Shown: positions 1 to 7,375, counted from the first letter of the stretch. The stretch is DNA of 11,625 nucleotides from Microbacteriaceae bacterium (GCA_012719255.1 JAAYAS010000008.1:1-11625), one strand, 5' to 3'. The notes: generated from the sequence alone by a model not told the origin. Translations and numbers: made by a program.

Positions 1-720
1 GACGCGATCGGCCGCATCCGGCCCGACGCCGACCGGCGCTCGCTCGTGCGCCGGCTCGCGACCGCCTACCCCGAGACCTGGACCTACGCCGTCGACGGAC
101 TCACCGGCGCGAGCCCCGAGATGCTCGTGCGGGTGCTCGGCCGCGAGGTGGCGACGCGGGTGCTCGCCGGCACGCTCGCGCGCGGCCGCGACGAGCGGTC
201 GGACGAGGCGGCCCGCGCCGCGCTCGCGGGCTCGGCGAAGAACCTCCACGAGCACCGGCTCGCGGTCGACTCGGCGCTCGAGTCGCTGCGCGCGCTCGAC
301 TCGCACGACGACCTCCTCGGCGGGCTCACCGCCTCGCCCGAGCCGTTCGTGCTCGGGCTGCCGAACGTCTGGCACCTCGCGAGCGACATCCGCGGCACGC
401 TGCCGGCGAGCGCGAGCATCCTCGACCTCGTCGAGGCGCTGCACCCGACCGCGGCGGTCGGCGGCACGCCGCGGGCCGAGTCGCAGGCGGCGATCGACGA
501 GCTCGAGCCGTTCGATCGGCGCCGCTACGCGGGCCCCGCCGGCTGGGTGTCGGCCGACGGCGACGGCGAGTGGGTGATCGCGCTGCGCGGCGCCGAGATC
601 GACCCCGACGGGGCGGTCACCGCCTACGCCGGCGGCGGCATCGTCGCCACGAGCGAGATCGACGAGGAGTGGGACGAGACGATCGCGAAGCTCGCGCCGA
701 TCGCCGACGCGCTCGGCTGA
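1..720 (+). CDS. menF: Isochorismate synthase MenF, 3' part (5' end outside window)
   Basis: The frame is open from base 1 to TGA at 718-720, giving 239 residues; the N-terminal part lies upstream, since the family is usually about 400-470 residues. The protein converts chorismate to isochorismate, the first committed step of menaquinone synthesis, in the cytoplasm. Visible conserved blocks of chorismate-utilising enzymes, in order, are GASPEML (36-42), LAGT in the next strand, a KNLHEH block, the HLASDIRG region, LHPTAAVGGTP, GPAGW, and a C-terminal AGGGIVATS followed by an acidic helix. The GGTP block favours isochorismate synthase over anthranilate or aminodeoxychorismate synthase. An entC-type siderophore enzyme shares the fold, but menG 72 bp downstream supports the menaquinone role. 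A GTG at 46 is in frame, but the preceding in-frame codons also read as family sequence, so it is not the start. Confidence 0.9.
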   Translation, partial: DAIGRIRPDADRRSLVRRLATAYPETWTYAVDGLTGASPEMLVRVLGREVATRVLAGTLARGRDERSDEAARAALAGSAKNLHEHRLAVDSALESLRALDSHDDLLGGLTASPEPFVLGLPNVWHLASDIRGTLPASASILDLVEALHPTAAVGGTPRAESQAAIDELEPFDRRRYAGPAGWVSADGDGEWVIALRGAEIDPDGAVTAYAGGGIVATSEIDEEWDETIAKLAPIADALG

Positions 721-722
721 TG

Positions 723-779
723 CGGATGCGCGCGGCCGAGCCGGATGCGCGCGGCTGACCCGGATGCCGCGCGGCCGCG
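723..779 (+). repeat. Three tandem 19-bp direct repeats before menG
   Basis: Copies lie at 723-741, 742-760 and 761-779. Copies 1 and 2 differ at two positions. Copy 3 begins with the same CGGATGC and the same GCGCGGC core, shifted by one inserted C. The array fills the menF-menG gap and ends one base before the TAGGAT hexamer at 780-785. It could be an operator array or a replication-slippage product. Confidence 0.75.
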
Positions 780-785
780 TAGGAT
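780..785 (+). promoter_or_regulatory. Candidate -10 element of a leaderless menG transcript
   Basis: TAGGAT matches the actinobacterial TANNNT -10 pattern and ends 7 nt before the ATG at 793, so transcription would begin at or next to the start codon. No good -35 hexamer is visible; CTGACC at 755-760 is weak and 19 bp away. AGGA at 781-784 could instead act as a ribosome binding site 8 nt from the ATG. Confidence 0.45.
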
Positions 786-792
786 GGACAGG

Positions 793-1509
793 ATGAGCAA
801 CGCCGATCTCGAGAAGCGCCCCGCCGACGTGTCGGCGATGTTCGACCGCGTCAGCCGGCACTACGACCTCACGAACGATGTGCTGTCGGCCGGTGTCGCG
901 CCCTACTGGCGCACCCGCACGCGGCGCACCATCGACCCGCGTCCCGGCCAGCGCATCCTCGACGTCGCCGCCGGCACCGGCACCGTGAGCCGCATCCTCG
1001 CCGACCGCGGCGCCGAGGTCACCGCGCTCGACTTCTCCGAGGGCATGATCGCCGAGGGCATTCGCCGCCACGGCGACCACCCGCGCATCGAGTTCGTGCA
1101 GGGCGACGCCACCGACCTGCCCTTCGACGACGGCGTCTTCGACGTCACCACCGTGAGCTTCGGCCTGCGCAACGTGCAGCGGCCGATGCAGGCGCTGCGC
1201 GAGATGCTCCGCGTCACCCGCCCCGGCGGCCGCATCGTCATCTGCGAGTTCTCGACCCCCGGCAACCCCGTCGTGCGCGGCGCCTACAACGCCTACATGA
1301 CCTACGCCATGCCGACCATCGTGCGCGCCGTGTCGAGCGACCCCGAGGCCTACGACTACCTGTTCGAGTCGATCCGGGCCTGGCCCGACCAGCCCGAGCT
1401 CGCCCGCTGGCTGCGCGAGGCCGGCTACGAGCAGGTCGCCTGGCGCGACCTCACCTACGGCATCTCGGCGCTCCACCGCGGCGTGAAGCCCCTCGACCCC
1501 ACCGCCTAG
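793..1509 (+). CDS. menG: Demethylmenaquinone methyltransferase (MenG/UbiE)
   Basis: The enzyme is a 238-residue class I SAM-dependent methyltransferase that methylates demethylmenaquinone to menaquinone at the membrane, the last core step. The family signature near the N-terminus is YDLTNDVLSAG (24-34) followed by WR. SAM motif I is DVAAGTGT (57-64), an acidic residue that contacts the SAM ribose follows in TALD (77-80), then FGLRNV (123-128) and the second signature RPGGRIVICEFSTP (143-156). Length is normal for the family. The start at 793 is chosen because MSNADLEKRP begins the conserved region, a -10-like hexamer lies 7 nt upstream and AGGA lies 8 nt upstream. In-frame ATGs at 745 and 784 would add Arg/Pro-rich residues translated from the tandem repeat, so they are unlikely. 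It follows menF and precedes the polyprenyl synthase by 84 bp. Confidence 0.95.
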   Translation: MSNADLEKRPADVSAMFDRVSRHYDLTNDVLSAGVAPYWRTRTRRTIDPRPGQRILDVAAGTGTVSRILADRGAEVTALDFSEGMIAEGIRRHGDHPRIEFVQGDATDLPFDDGVFDVTTVSFGLRNVQRPMQALREMLRVTRPGGRIVICEFSTPGNPVVRGAYNAYMTYAMPTIVRAVSSDPEAYDYLFESIRAWPDQPELARWLREAGYEQVAWRDLTYGISALHRGVKPLDPTA

Positions 1510-1593
1510 ACTCGCCCCGAGCGCCGGCCCGCGGCGCGCACCCCGCACCACCCCACCGCATCCCGCCCCCGCACCCGCATCAGGAGCCCGAAC

Positions 1594-2715
1594 GTGACCG
1601 CCCAGCCCACCGCCGCCCGCCGACCCTCGCACGCGGTCGTCGGCGCCGGGTTCGCGAAGCAGCTGTTCGGCCGGCCCGCCGAGCGCCGCCTGCGCGCCGC
1701 CCTCGACGAGGGCCTCGAGCGCGTCGAGCGCGTGCTCGCCGAGCAGGTGCGCTACGCCGACGAGGTCGCCCAGGTCACGACCACCTACCTCCTCGACGCC
1801 GGCGGCAAGCGGCTGCGGCCGATGCTCGTGCTGCTCACCGCGCAGCTCGGCCCGGACCCCGTCAACGAGGAGCTCGACCTCGCGGCCGCCGCCGTCGAGA
1901 TCACCCACCTCGCCTCGCTCTACCACGACGACGTCATGGACGAGGCGACCCTGCGCCGCGGCGTCACCGCCGCCCACCTGCAGTGGTCGAACTCGACCGC
2001 GATCCTCGCCGGCGACCTGCTGTTCGCCCGCGCCTCGCAGGTGTTCTCCGAGCTCGGCACCGAGGCGATCCGGCTGCAGGCCGACGTGTTCGAGCGGCTC
2101 GTGCTCGGCCAGATGCACGAGACCATCGGCCCGCGCGAGGGGCAGGACCGCATCGAGCACTACCTGCAGGTGCTCGCCGACAAGACCGGTTCGCTCATCG
2201 CCGCCGCCGCGGTCTACGGCGTGATGCTCTCGGGCGCCCCCGACGAGTACAAGGCCGCGATGCGCGAGTTCGGCGAGGGCGTCGGCGTCGCGTTCCAGAT
2301 CGTCGACGACGTCATCGACCTCTCGCCCGACCACGGCAAGACCGGCAAGCTCGCCGGCACCGACCTGCGCGCCGGCGTCGAGACGCTGCCCGTGCTGCTG
2401 CTCGAGCAGCGCGCCGAGCGCGGGGATGCGGACGCCGCCGACCTGCTCGAGCGCATCCGCACCCGCGTGGCCGGCACCGCGCCCGGCAGCGCCGACCCGA
2501 CGCTCGCGCGGCCCGAGGCGGTCGGCTCCGCCGACGAGGACGAGATCGCCGCGATCGTCGCCGAGCTGCGCGACCACGACGTCACCCGCGAGACCCTCGA
2601 GGCCGCGCAGGCGCAGGTGCGCCGCGCGACCGGCGCCCTCGACGCGCTGCCCGCCGGCGTCGTGCGCGAGGCGCTGCGCGAGTTCGCCGAGCGGCTCGTC
2701 AACCGCGACTTCTGA
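1594..2715 (+). CDS. Trans-polyprenyl diphosphate synthase (menaquinone side chain, probable)
   Basis: A 373-residue class I isoprenyl diphosphate synthase that condenses isopentenyl diphosphate onto an allylic diphosphate in the cytosol. Motifs are GGKRLRP (70-76), the first aspartate-rich motif DDVMD (112-116), a GQMHE region (172-176), K and D in GKLAGTD (251-257), and the second aspartate-rich motif DDVID (238-242). The fifth residue before the first motif is a small Ala (A107). In this family small residues there allow long products, so a hepta- to nonaprenyl or longer tail is favoured over GGPP; this is inference. An Ala/Asp/Glu-rich insertion at about 288-320 lengthens it beyond the usual ~320-350 residues. 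The GTG start has AGGAG at 1582-1586, 7 nt upstream. Its place after menF-menG supports a role in menaquinone tail synthesis. A hepT- or idsA-type name would be possible. Confidence 0.92.
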   Translation: MTAQPTAARRPSHAVVGAGFAKQLFGRPAERRLRAALDEGLERVERVLAEQVRYADEVAQVTTTYLLDAGGKRLRPMLVLLTAQLGPDPVNEELDLAAAAVEITHLASLYHDDVMDEATLRRGVTAAHLQWSNSTAILAGDLLFARASQVFSELGTEAIRLQADVFERLVLGQMHETIGPREGQDRIEHYLQVLADKTGSLIAAAAVYGVMLSGAPDEYKAAMREFGEGVGVAFQIVDDVIDLSPDHGKTGKLAGTDLRAGVETLPVLLLEQRAERGDADAADLLERIRTRVAGTAPGSADPTLARPEAVGSADEDEIAAIVAELRDHDVTRETLEAAQAQVRRATGALDALPAGVVREALREFAERLVNRDF

Positions 2716-2813
2716 GCGCCGGGCCCCGCCCCGCGCATCCCCACCACCCCGCACCCACCCGCGGCGCGAGCCGAACGCCCCCGCGCCGCCTCGACCGAAC
2801 GGAGAACCCCCAC

Positions 2814-4175
2814 ATGTCGAAGCTCCGCGTCGCCGTCGTCGGCGCCGGCCCCGCCGGCATCTACGCGTCCGACATCCTCCTCAAGGAGGCCGAGGGCCGC
2901 CACGAGGTGTCGATCGACCTGTTCGACCGCCTCCCCGCCCCCTACGGCCTCGTGCGCTACGGCGTCGCCCCCGACCACCCGCGCATCAAGGGCGTCGTGT
3001 CGGCGCTGCGCGACGTGCTCGACACCGGCCGCATCCGCGTGTTCGGCAACGTCGACTTCGGCCGCGACCTGCGGCTCGACGACCTGCGCGAGCGCTACCA
3101 CGCGGTGATCTTCGCCACCGGCGCGATGTTCGACGCCCCGCTCGACATCCCCGGCATCGACGCGGAGGGCTCGTACGGCGCCGCCGACTTCGTGAACTGG
3201 TACGACGGCCATCCCGACGTCGCCCGCGACTGGCCGCTCGACGCGTCGTCGGTCGCCGTCATCGGCAACGGCAACGTCGCCCTCGACGTCGCCCGGATGC
3301 TCGCGAAGCACGTCGACGACCTCATGCCGACCGAGATCCCCGCGAACGTCGAGGCCGGGCTGCGCGCCTCGGCGGTCACCGACGTGCACGTGTTCGGCCG
3401 CCGCGGTCCGCTGCAGGTGAAGTTCACGCCGCTCGAGCTGCGCGAGCTCGGCGAGGTGCCCGGCGCCGACATCGTCGTCGCCGAGGAGGACTTCGACCGC
3501 GACCCCGACGCCGACGCCGAGGCGAAGAAGAACAAGCAGATCCTCGTGATCGACCGCATCTTCTCGAAGTGGCGGGGCGAGGATGCGGAGCGCACCGGCC
3601 CGCGCCGCCTGCACCTCCACTTCTGGGCGCGCCCCGCCGCGGTGCTCGCCGACGACGAGGGCCGCGTGCGGGCGCTGCGCATCGAGCGCACCGCCCCTGG
3701 CCCCGACGGCTCGGTGGTCGGCACCGGCGAGTTCCGCGAGATCGAGGTCGGCCAGGTGTACCGCGCCGTCGGCTACCACGGCTCGGCGCTCGACGAGGTG
3801 CCCTACGACGCCGACCGCGGCGTCATCCCGAACGACGGCGGCTCGGTCGTCGACGCCGAGGGCGAGCGCGTCGGCGGCGTCTACGCGACCGGCTGGATCA
3901 AGCGCGGCCCCGTCGGCCTCATCGGCCACACGAAGTCGGACGCGAAGGAGACCATCGAGCACCTCCTCGCCGAGGAGTCGAGCTGGTGGACCCCGTCGAT
4001 CGACGACCGCGACTCGATCGCGGCGCTCCTCGACGAGCGCGGCGTGCGCTACACCGACCTCGACGGCTGGCACCGCCTCGACGCGCACGAGCGCGCCCTC
4101 GGCGAGGCCGTCGGTCGCGAGCGCATCAAGGTCGTCGACCGCGAGGAGATGCTCCGCATCTCGCGCGGCGAGTAG
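2814..4175 (+). CDS. fprA: FprA-type NADPH-ferredoxin reductase (adrenodoxin reductase family)
   Basis: A 453-residue flavoprotein, the normal length for the family, moving electrons between NADPH and a ferredoxin in the cytosol. The FAD-binding GxGxxG motif is VVGAGPAG (8-15). RYGVAPDHPRIKG (48-60) is a strong family signature. The NADP-binding motif is GNGNVALDVAR (151-161), with the phosphate-binding arginine pair in FGRRGP (194-199). The C-terminal ATGWIKRGPVGLIG (358-371) completes the FAD site. The ATG has GGAG at 2801-2804, 9 nt upstream. It lies 98 bp after the polyprenyl synthase on the same strand and could be co-transcribed, although the spacer is C-rich. No ferredoxin gene is in the window, so its partner is unknown. 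It converges with cls. Confidence 0.93.
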   Translation: MSKLRVAVVGAGPAGIYASDILLKEAEGRHEVSIDLFDRLPAPYGLVRYGVAPDHPRIKGVVSALRDVLDTGRIRVFGNVDFGRDLRLDDLRERYHAVIFATGAMFDAPLDIPGIDAEGSYGAADFVNWYDGHPDVARDWPLDASSVAVIGNGNVALDVARMLAKHVDDLMPTEIPANVEAGLRASAVTDVHVFGRRGPLQVKFTPLELRELGEVPGADIVVAEEDFDRDPDADAEAKKNKQILVIDRIFSKWRGEDAERTGPRRLHLHFWARPAAVLADDEGRVRALRIERTAPGPDGSVVGTGEFREIEVGQVYRAVGYHGSALDEVPYDADRGVIPNDGGSVVDAEGERVGGVYATGWIKRGPVGLIGHTKSDAKETIEHLLAEESSWWTPSIDDRDSIAALLDERGVRYTDLDGWHRLDAHERALGEAVGRERIKVVDREEMLRISRGE

Positions 4176-4185
4176 GCGCGCGGAC

Positions 4186-4206
4186 GGGGCGGCGGTGCGC
4201 CGCCCC
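4186..4206. terminator. Hairpin between converging fprA and cls
   Basis: A perfect 9-bp GC stem (4186-4194 with 4198-4206) and GTG loop fill the 33-bp convergent gap. Its position suits a two-way terminator, but neither side has a U-run, so it may act with Rho or only protect the 3' ends. Confidence 0.5.
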
Positions 4207-4208
4207 GC

Positions 4209-5708
4209 CTACTGCACCACGCTCGTGAGCCGGGCGAGGTCGTCGAGCGCCGCCTGCCAGCGCGGCCGCGCGAGCCACTGCTCGAGCGTGAGCTCGCGCG
4301 ACTTCGCGCGGTAGCGCAGCTCGACCTCGCGCATCCGCTCGGCGAAGTCGGGGCCGTAGACGATCATCATCATCTCGGCGTTCAGCGTGAACGAGCGCAT
4401 GTCCATGTTGCTCGAGCCGACGAGCGTCACCTCGTTGTCGACGGTCATGTGCTTCGAGTGCAGCACGTACGGCCGGCGGTAGAGCCAGATGCGCACGCCC
4501 GCGCGCAGCAGCGCCTCGTAGTACGACTGCTGCGCGTGCTGCGTGAAGAACTGGTCGCCCTGCTCGGAGACGTGCAGCTCGATGTCGACGCCGCGCTGCG
4601 CGGCGGTCGTCATCGCGTAGAGCATCGAGTCGTCGGGCGCGAAGTAGGGCGAGGCGATGACGACCTGCTCGCGCGCCTGGTAGAGCAGCTGCACGAACAG
4701 CCGCAGGTTGTTCTCGTGCTCGTAGCCGGGGCCCGAGGGCACGAGCTGGCAGTCGTAGCTGCGGGTGCCGGGCCCCTCGAGCGCGCGCCAGCGGGCGAAG
4801 TCGAGCAGCTCGGGGTCGTCGCCGTCGGCGGGCAGCTCTCCGGTCTCGGCGTACCAGTCGGAGCGGAACACCGCGTCGATGCCGAGCGCCATCGGCCCCT
4901 CGACCCGCACCATGAGGTCCTTCCACAGTAGCCGCGAGCCGTCGCGCCGCGGCCGGCGGTGGTAGCCGCGCTCGATGAGGTTCTGCGACCCCATCCAGCC
5001 GACCCGGCCGTCGACGACGAGCAGCTTCCGGTGGTTGCGGAGGTCGACGCGCTGCCAGCCGTTGCCCGACCACGGCCAGATCGAGTAGAGCCGGTGCCAC
5101 TCGCAGCCGCTCTCGCGCAGCCGCCGCTTCATGCGCGCGTAGCCGCGGTAGCGGATGCTGCCGATCTGGTCGTAGAGCACGCGCACCGCGACGCCGCGCG
5201 CGACGGCGCGCTCGATCGCGGCGAGCACCGGCTCGGTCACCTCGTCGGCCGCGAACGCGTAGAAGAGGAGGTGCACGTACTGCTCGGCGCCGTCGATCTC
5301 GTCGGCCATCGCCGTGATCGTCGGGTCGTAGTCGGTGCGGATCGTGAGCCGGTTGTGGGCGAGCACCGGGATGGCCGTGAGCTCGCGCGCGAGCGTCGCC
5401 ACCGGCGCGTACCGGTCGGGCACCGGCGAGACCGCGCCCGCATCCTCGAGCAGCGCCGTCGACTCGAGCAGGATGTCGTTGAACTCGGCCTGCTTCGCGC
5501 GCCGCTTGCGCGGCAGCCGGTTCGTGCCGAACAGGAAGAACAGCAGCAGCCCCACGTAGGGGATGAGGCCGATCGTGAGCAGCCACGCGACGGCCGTGGT
5601 GGGGCGCCGGTTGTGCCCGATCGTGAACGCCGTCACCGTGATGATGACGGCGTTCACCGCGATGGCGACGATGAGCAGCCAGCCGGTGAGCGATCCGATC
5701 GGGATCAT
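4209..5708 (-). CDS. cls: Cardiolipin synthase (phospholipase D type)
   Basis: A 499-residue membrane protein joining two phosphatidylglycerols, or PG and another phospholipid, into cardiolipin. Two N-terminal membrane segments, about residues 8-28 and 41-61, are followed by a basic RKRR patch, the usual topology of bacterial Cls. Both HxKxxxxD catalytic motifs are intact: H226/K228/D233 with the following GSQN, and H417/K419/D424 with GSSNMD. Length is as expected for the family. It is the second gene of a leftward pair, 25 bp after yajQ. The ATG at 5708-5706 has no obvious Shine-Dalgarno sequence, and no other start codon occurs between it and the yajQ stop, so translational coupling is possible. 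Many actinobacteria instead use a CDP-alcohol phosphotransferase-type cardiolipin synthase; the two HKD motifs place this protein in the PLD type. Confidence 0.94.
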   Translation of the reverse strand: MIPIGSLTGWLLIVAIAVNAVIITVTAFTIGHNRRPTTAVAWLLTIGLIPYVGLLLFFLFGTNRLPRKRRAKQAEFNDILLESTALLEDAGAVSPVPDRYAPVATLARELTAIPVLAHNRLTIRTDYDPTITAMADEIDGAEQYVHLLFYAFAADEVTEPVLAAIERAVARGVAVRVLYDQIGSIRYRGYARMKRRLRESGCEWHRLYSIWPWSGNGWQRVDLRNHRKLLVVDGRVGWMGSQNLIERGYHRRPRRDGSRLLWKDLMVRVEGPMALGIDAVFRSDWYAETGELPADGDDPELLDFARWRALEGPGTRSYDCQLVPSGPGYEHENNLRLFVQLLYQAREQVVIASPYFAPDDSMLYAMTTAAQRGVDIELHVSEQGDQFFTQHAQQSYYEALLRAGVRIWLYRRPYVLHSKHMTVDNEVTLVGSSNMDMRSFTLNAEMMMIVYGPDFAERMREVELRYRAKSRELTLEQWLARPRWQAALDDLARLTSVVQ

Positions 5709-5733
5709 CGCAGCGCCGCCGCTCGGGCCGGGG

Positions 5734-6222
5734 TCAGCGGAAGTTGATGAACTGCAGGTCGAGGTCGACGTCGGCGCCCTTGAGGAGCGCGATGGTCGCC
5801 TGCAGGTCGTCGCGGCTCTTCGACGAGACGCGCAGCTCGTCGCCCTGGATCTGCGACTTCACCGACTTCGGGGCCTCGTCGCGGATGAGCTTCGAGAGCT
5901 TCTTCGCGTTCGCCTGGTCGATGCCCTGCTTGAGGCCCGCCTCGAGGCGCACCTCCTTGCCCGACTGGTAGGGCTCGCCGGTGTCGAGCGACTTCAGCGA
6001 GATGCCGCGCTTGATGAGCTTCGACTGCAGCACGTCGAGCACGGCGAGCACGCGGTCGTCGGAGACGGCCTTCATGAGGAACTTCTCGTTCGCGAACTCG
6101 ACCGAGGCGGCGGCGTCCTTGAAGTCGTACCGCTGCGCGATCTCCTTGGAAGCCTGGTTCACCGCATTCGCGACCTCCATCGGGTCGACCTTGCTCACGA
6201 CGTCAAACGAGGAATCAGCCAT
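5734..6222 (-). CDS. yajQ: YajQ family protein (DUF520), nucleotide-binding
   Basis: A 162-residue soluble protein with the full length of the family. It opens with the hallmark SSFDVVSKVD followed by QRYDFKD, and has the conserved KSVKSQIQGDELRVSSKSRDDLQ segment before the C-terminal DLQFINFR. Family members form two ferredoxin-like domains; some bind cyclic di-GMP or nucleic acid, but the function in actinobacteria is not settled. The ATG at 6222-6220 is chosen because homology begins at MADSSFD. The sequence just before it is five C residues with no Shine-Dalgarno, and TACGAT lies 6 nt upstream, which suggests a leaderless mRNA. It is the promoter-proximal gene of the leftward yajQ-cls pair and is divergent from zupT. 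Confidence 0.95.
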   Translation of the reverse strand: MADSSFDVVSKVDPMEVANAVNQASKEIAQRYDFKDAAASVEFANEKFLMKAVSDDRVLAVLDVLQSKLIKRGISLKSLDTGEPYQSGKEVRLEAGLKQGIDQANAKKLSKLIRDEAPKSVKSQIQGDELRVSSKSRDDLQATIALLKGADVDLDLQFINFR

Positions 6223-6227
6223 GGGGG

Positions 6228-6234
6228 TATCGTA
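6228..6234. promoter_or_regulatory. Overlapping divergent -10 elements for yajQ and zupT
   Basis: The seven bases TATCGTA read TATCGT on the plus strand (6228-6233) and TACGAT on the minus strand (6234-6229). Both fit TANNNT. The minus copy lies 6 nt before the yajQ ATG and the plus copy 35 nt before the zupT GTG. No convincing -35 hexamer is seen on either side. Confidence 0.45.
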
Positions 6235-6268
6235 CGGGAGTCGGCACTGGAGAGCGGGAGGCGTTCGG

Positions 6269-7057
6269 GTGGAGGGCTTCTGGTTCGCGCTGGCGCTCAC
6301 CGTCGGCGCCGGCCTGTCGACCTCGATCGGCGGCGTGCTCGGCGTGATCGGCCGGCCCACCTCGACGAAGCTCATGTCGGTGGGCCTCGGCTTCTCGGCC
6401 GGCGTGATGATCTACGTCTCGATGGTCGAGATCCTCCCGAAGGGCCGCGACGAGCTCGTCGCCGCGTTCGGCGAGACGCCCGGCAACTGGTGGATGCTCC
6501 TCGCCTTCTTCGGCGGCATCGGCCTCATCGCCCTCATCGACTGGATCGTGCCCTCGGCGGTGAACCCGCACGAGCCCGGCACCATCGACGAGAAGGCCCG
6601 CCGGCACGCGCTCATGCGCACCGGCATGCTCACCGCCGTGGCGCTCGCGGTGCACAACTTCCCCGAGGGCTTCGCGACGTTCATCGCCGCGCTGCAGGAT
6701 CCGCACGTCGCGATCCCCGTCGCCGTCGCGATCGCGATCCACAACGTGCCCGAGGGGCTCGCGGTCGCGGTGCCCGTCTACCACGCGACCGGCTCGCGGG
6801 CGAAGGGCTTCTGGTGGGCGACGCTCTCGGGCGCGGCCGAGCCGGCGGGCGCGCTGATCGGCTACCTGCTGCTGATGCCGTTCCTCTCGGACGCGCTGCT
6901 CGGCGTCGTGTTCGCCGGCATCGCCGGGATCATGGTGTTCATCTCGCTCGACGAGCTGCTGCCGACCGCGCACGAGTACGGCGAGCACCACTGGGCCGTG
7001 TACGGCCTCATCGGCGGCATGGCCGTGATGGCGGTGTCGCTCGTGCTCATGGCGTAG
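6269..7057 (+). CDS. zupT: ZIP family metal transporter, ZupT-like
   Basis: A 262-residue inner-membrane protein, the usual ZupT length, importing zinc and possibly iron or manganese. About eight hydrophobic segments are visible, starting at residues 5-25 and 36-53. The metal-site motifs are HNFPEG (129-134) in the fourth helix and HNVPEG (158-163) in the fifth, followed by SGAAEPAGA (187-195). The GTG start has an excellent GGGAGG site at 6256-6261, 7 nt upstream; longer in-frame starts inside yajQ are not credible. It is divergent from yajQ with a 46-bp gap. No Zur-like operator was recognised upstream. The 3' end faces tRNA-Tyr across a hairpin. Confidence 0.93.
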   Translation: MEGFWFALALTVGAGLSTSIGGVLGVIGRPTSTKLMSVGLGFSAGVMIYVSMVEILPKGRDELVAAFGETPGNWWMLLAFFGGIGLIALIDWIVPSAVNPHEPGTIDEKARRHALMRTGMLTAVALAVHNFPEGFATFIAALQDPHVAIPVAVAIAIHNVPEGLAVAVPVYHATGSRAKGFWWATLSGAAEPAGALIGYLLLMPFLSDALLGVVFAGIAGIMVFISLDELLPTAHEYGEHHWAVYGLIGGMAVMAVSLVLMA

Positions 7058-7130
7058 GGCCGGCGGGGCCCGCGCTCACGGCCCGGGCCGGCGGGCCGCG
7101 GCGCCGGCCGATCGGGCGCGGAGACGAACC

Positions 7131-7164
7131 CGCCCCGGCGGGACTGCGGCCGGCCGGGGCGTTT
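7131..7164. terminator. Hairpin between zupT and convergent tRNA-Tyr
   Basis: A perfect 9-bp stem (7131-7139 with 7153-7161) with a 13-nt loop is followed on the plus strand by TTT. This suits termination of zupT. On the minus strand it lies 3' of tRNA-Tyr and may also stop that transcript, but without a U-run. Confidence 0.5.
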
Positions 7165-7171
7165 CGGTGAG

Positions 7172-7253
7172 TGGCGAGTGAGGGATTCGAACCCCCGAAT
7201 GCGATGCAGGCTGATTTACAGTCAGCTCCCTTTGGCCACTTGGGTAACTCGCC
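7172..7253 (-). tRNA. tRNA-Tyr (anticodon GTA)
   Basis: On the minus strand the acceptor stem GGCGAGT (7253-7247) pairs with ACTCGCC (7179-7173), with discriminator A at 7172. The anticodon loop is CTGTAAA with anticodon GTA (7219-7217) on a GCTGA/TCAGC stem. A long variable arm makes it 82 nt, as for class II tRNA-Tyr, and GGTTCGAATCC forms the T loop region. CCA is not encoded. It is transcribed divergently from the inositol monophosphatase-family gene. Confidence 0.97.
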
Positions 7254-7280
7254 AGGGATGCGCGCGAAGCGCACCGATCG

Positions 7281-7310
7281 AGTGTACACCAGCGGCGGGG
7301 GCCGTGCGAA
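7281..7310 (-). promoter_or_regulatory. Promoter of tRNA-Tyr
   Basis: On the minus strand TTCGCA (7310-7305) and TACACT (7286-7281) are separated by 18 bp. Transcription would start near 7274, about 20 nt before the mature tRNA 5' end. The same TACACT hexamer is proposed for the M23 gene. Confidence 0.55.
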
Positions 7311-7375
7311 CCGCGGCGGGCGCCGCCTCGGGGGCGGTCCTGTGGATGGACCCGGCGGCGGAAACGCGCCCCTGC

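Noticed and set aside
723..779. CRISPR array
   Set aside because: The three 19-bp units are contiguous with no spacers.
2214..4088. 624-codon minus-strand open frame opposite the prenyl synthase and fprA
   Set aside because: It spans two well-identified plus-strand genes, has repetitive Ala/Val/Asp/Arg composition and no recognisable domain. Such frames arise from the strong third-position G/C bias.
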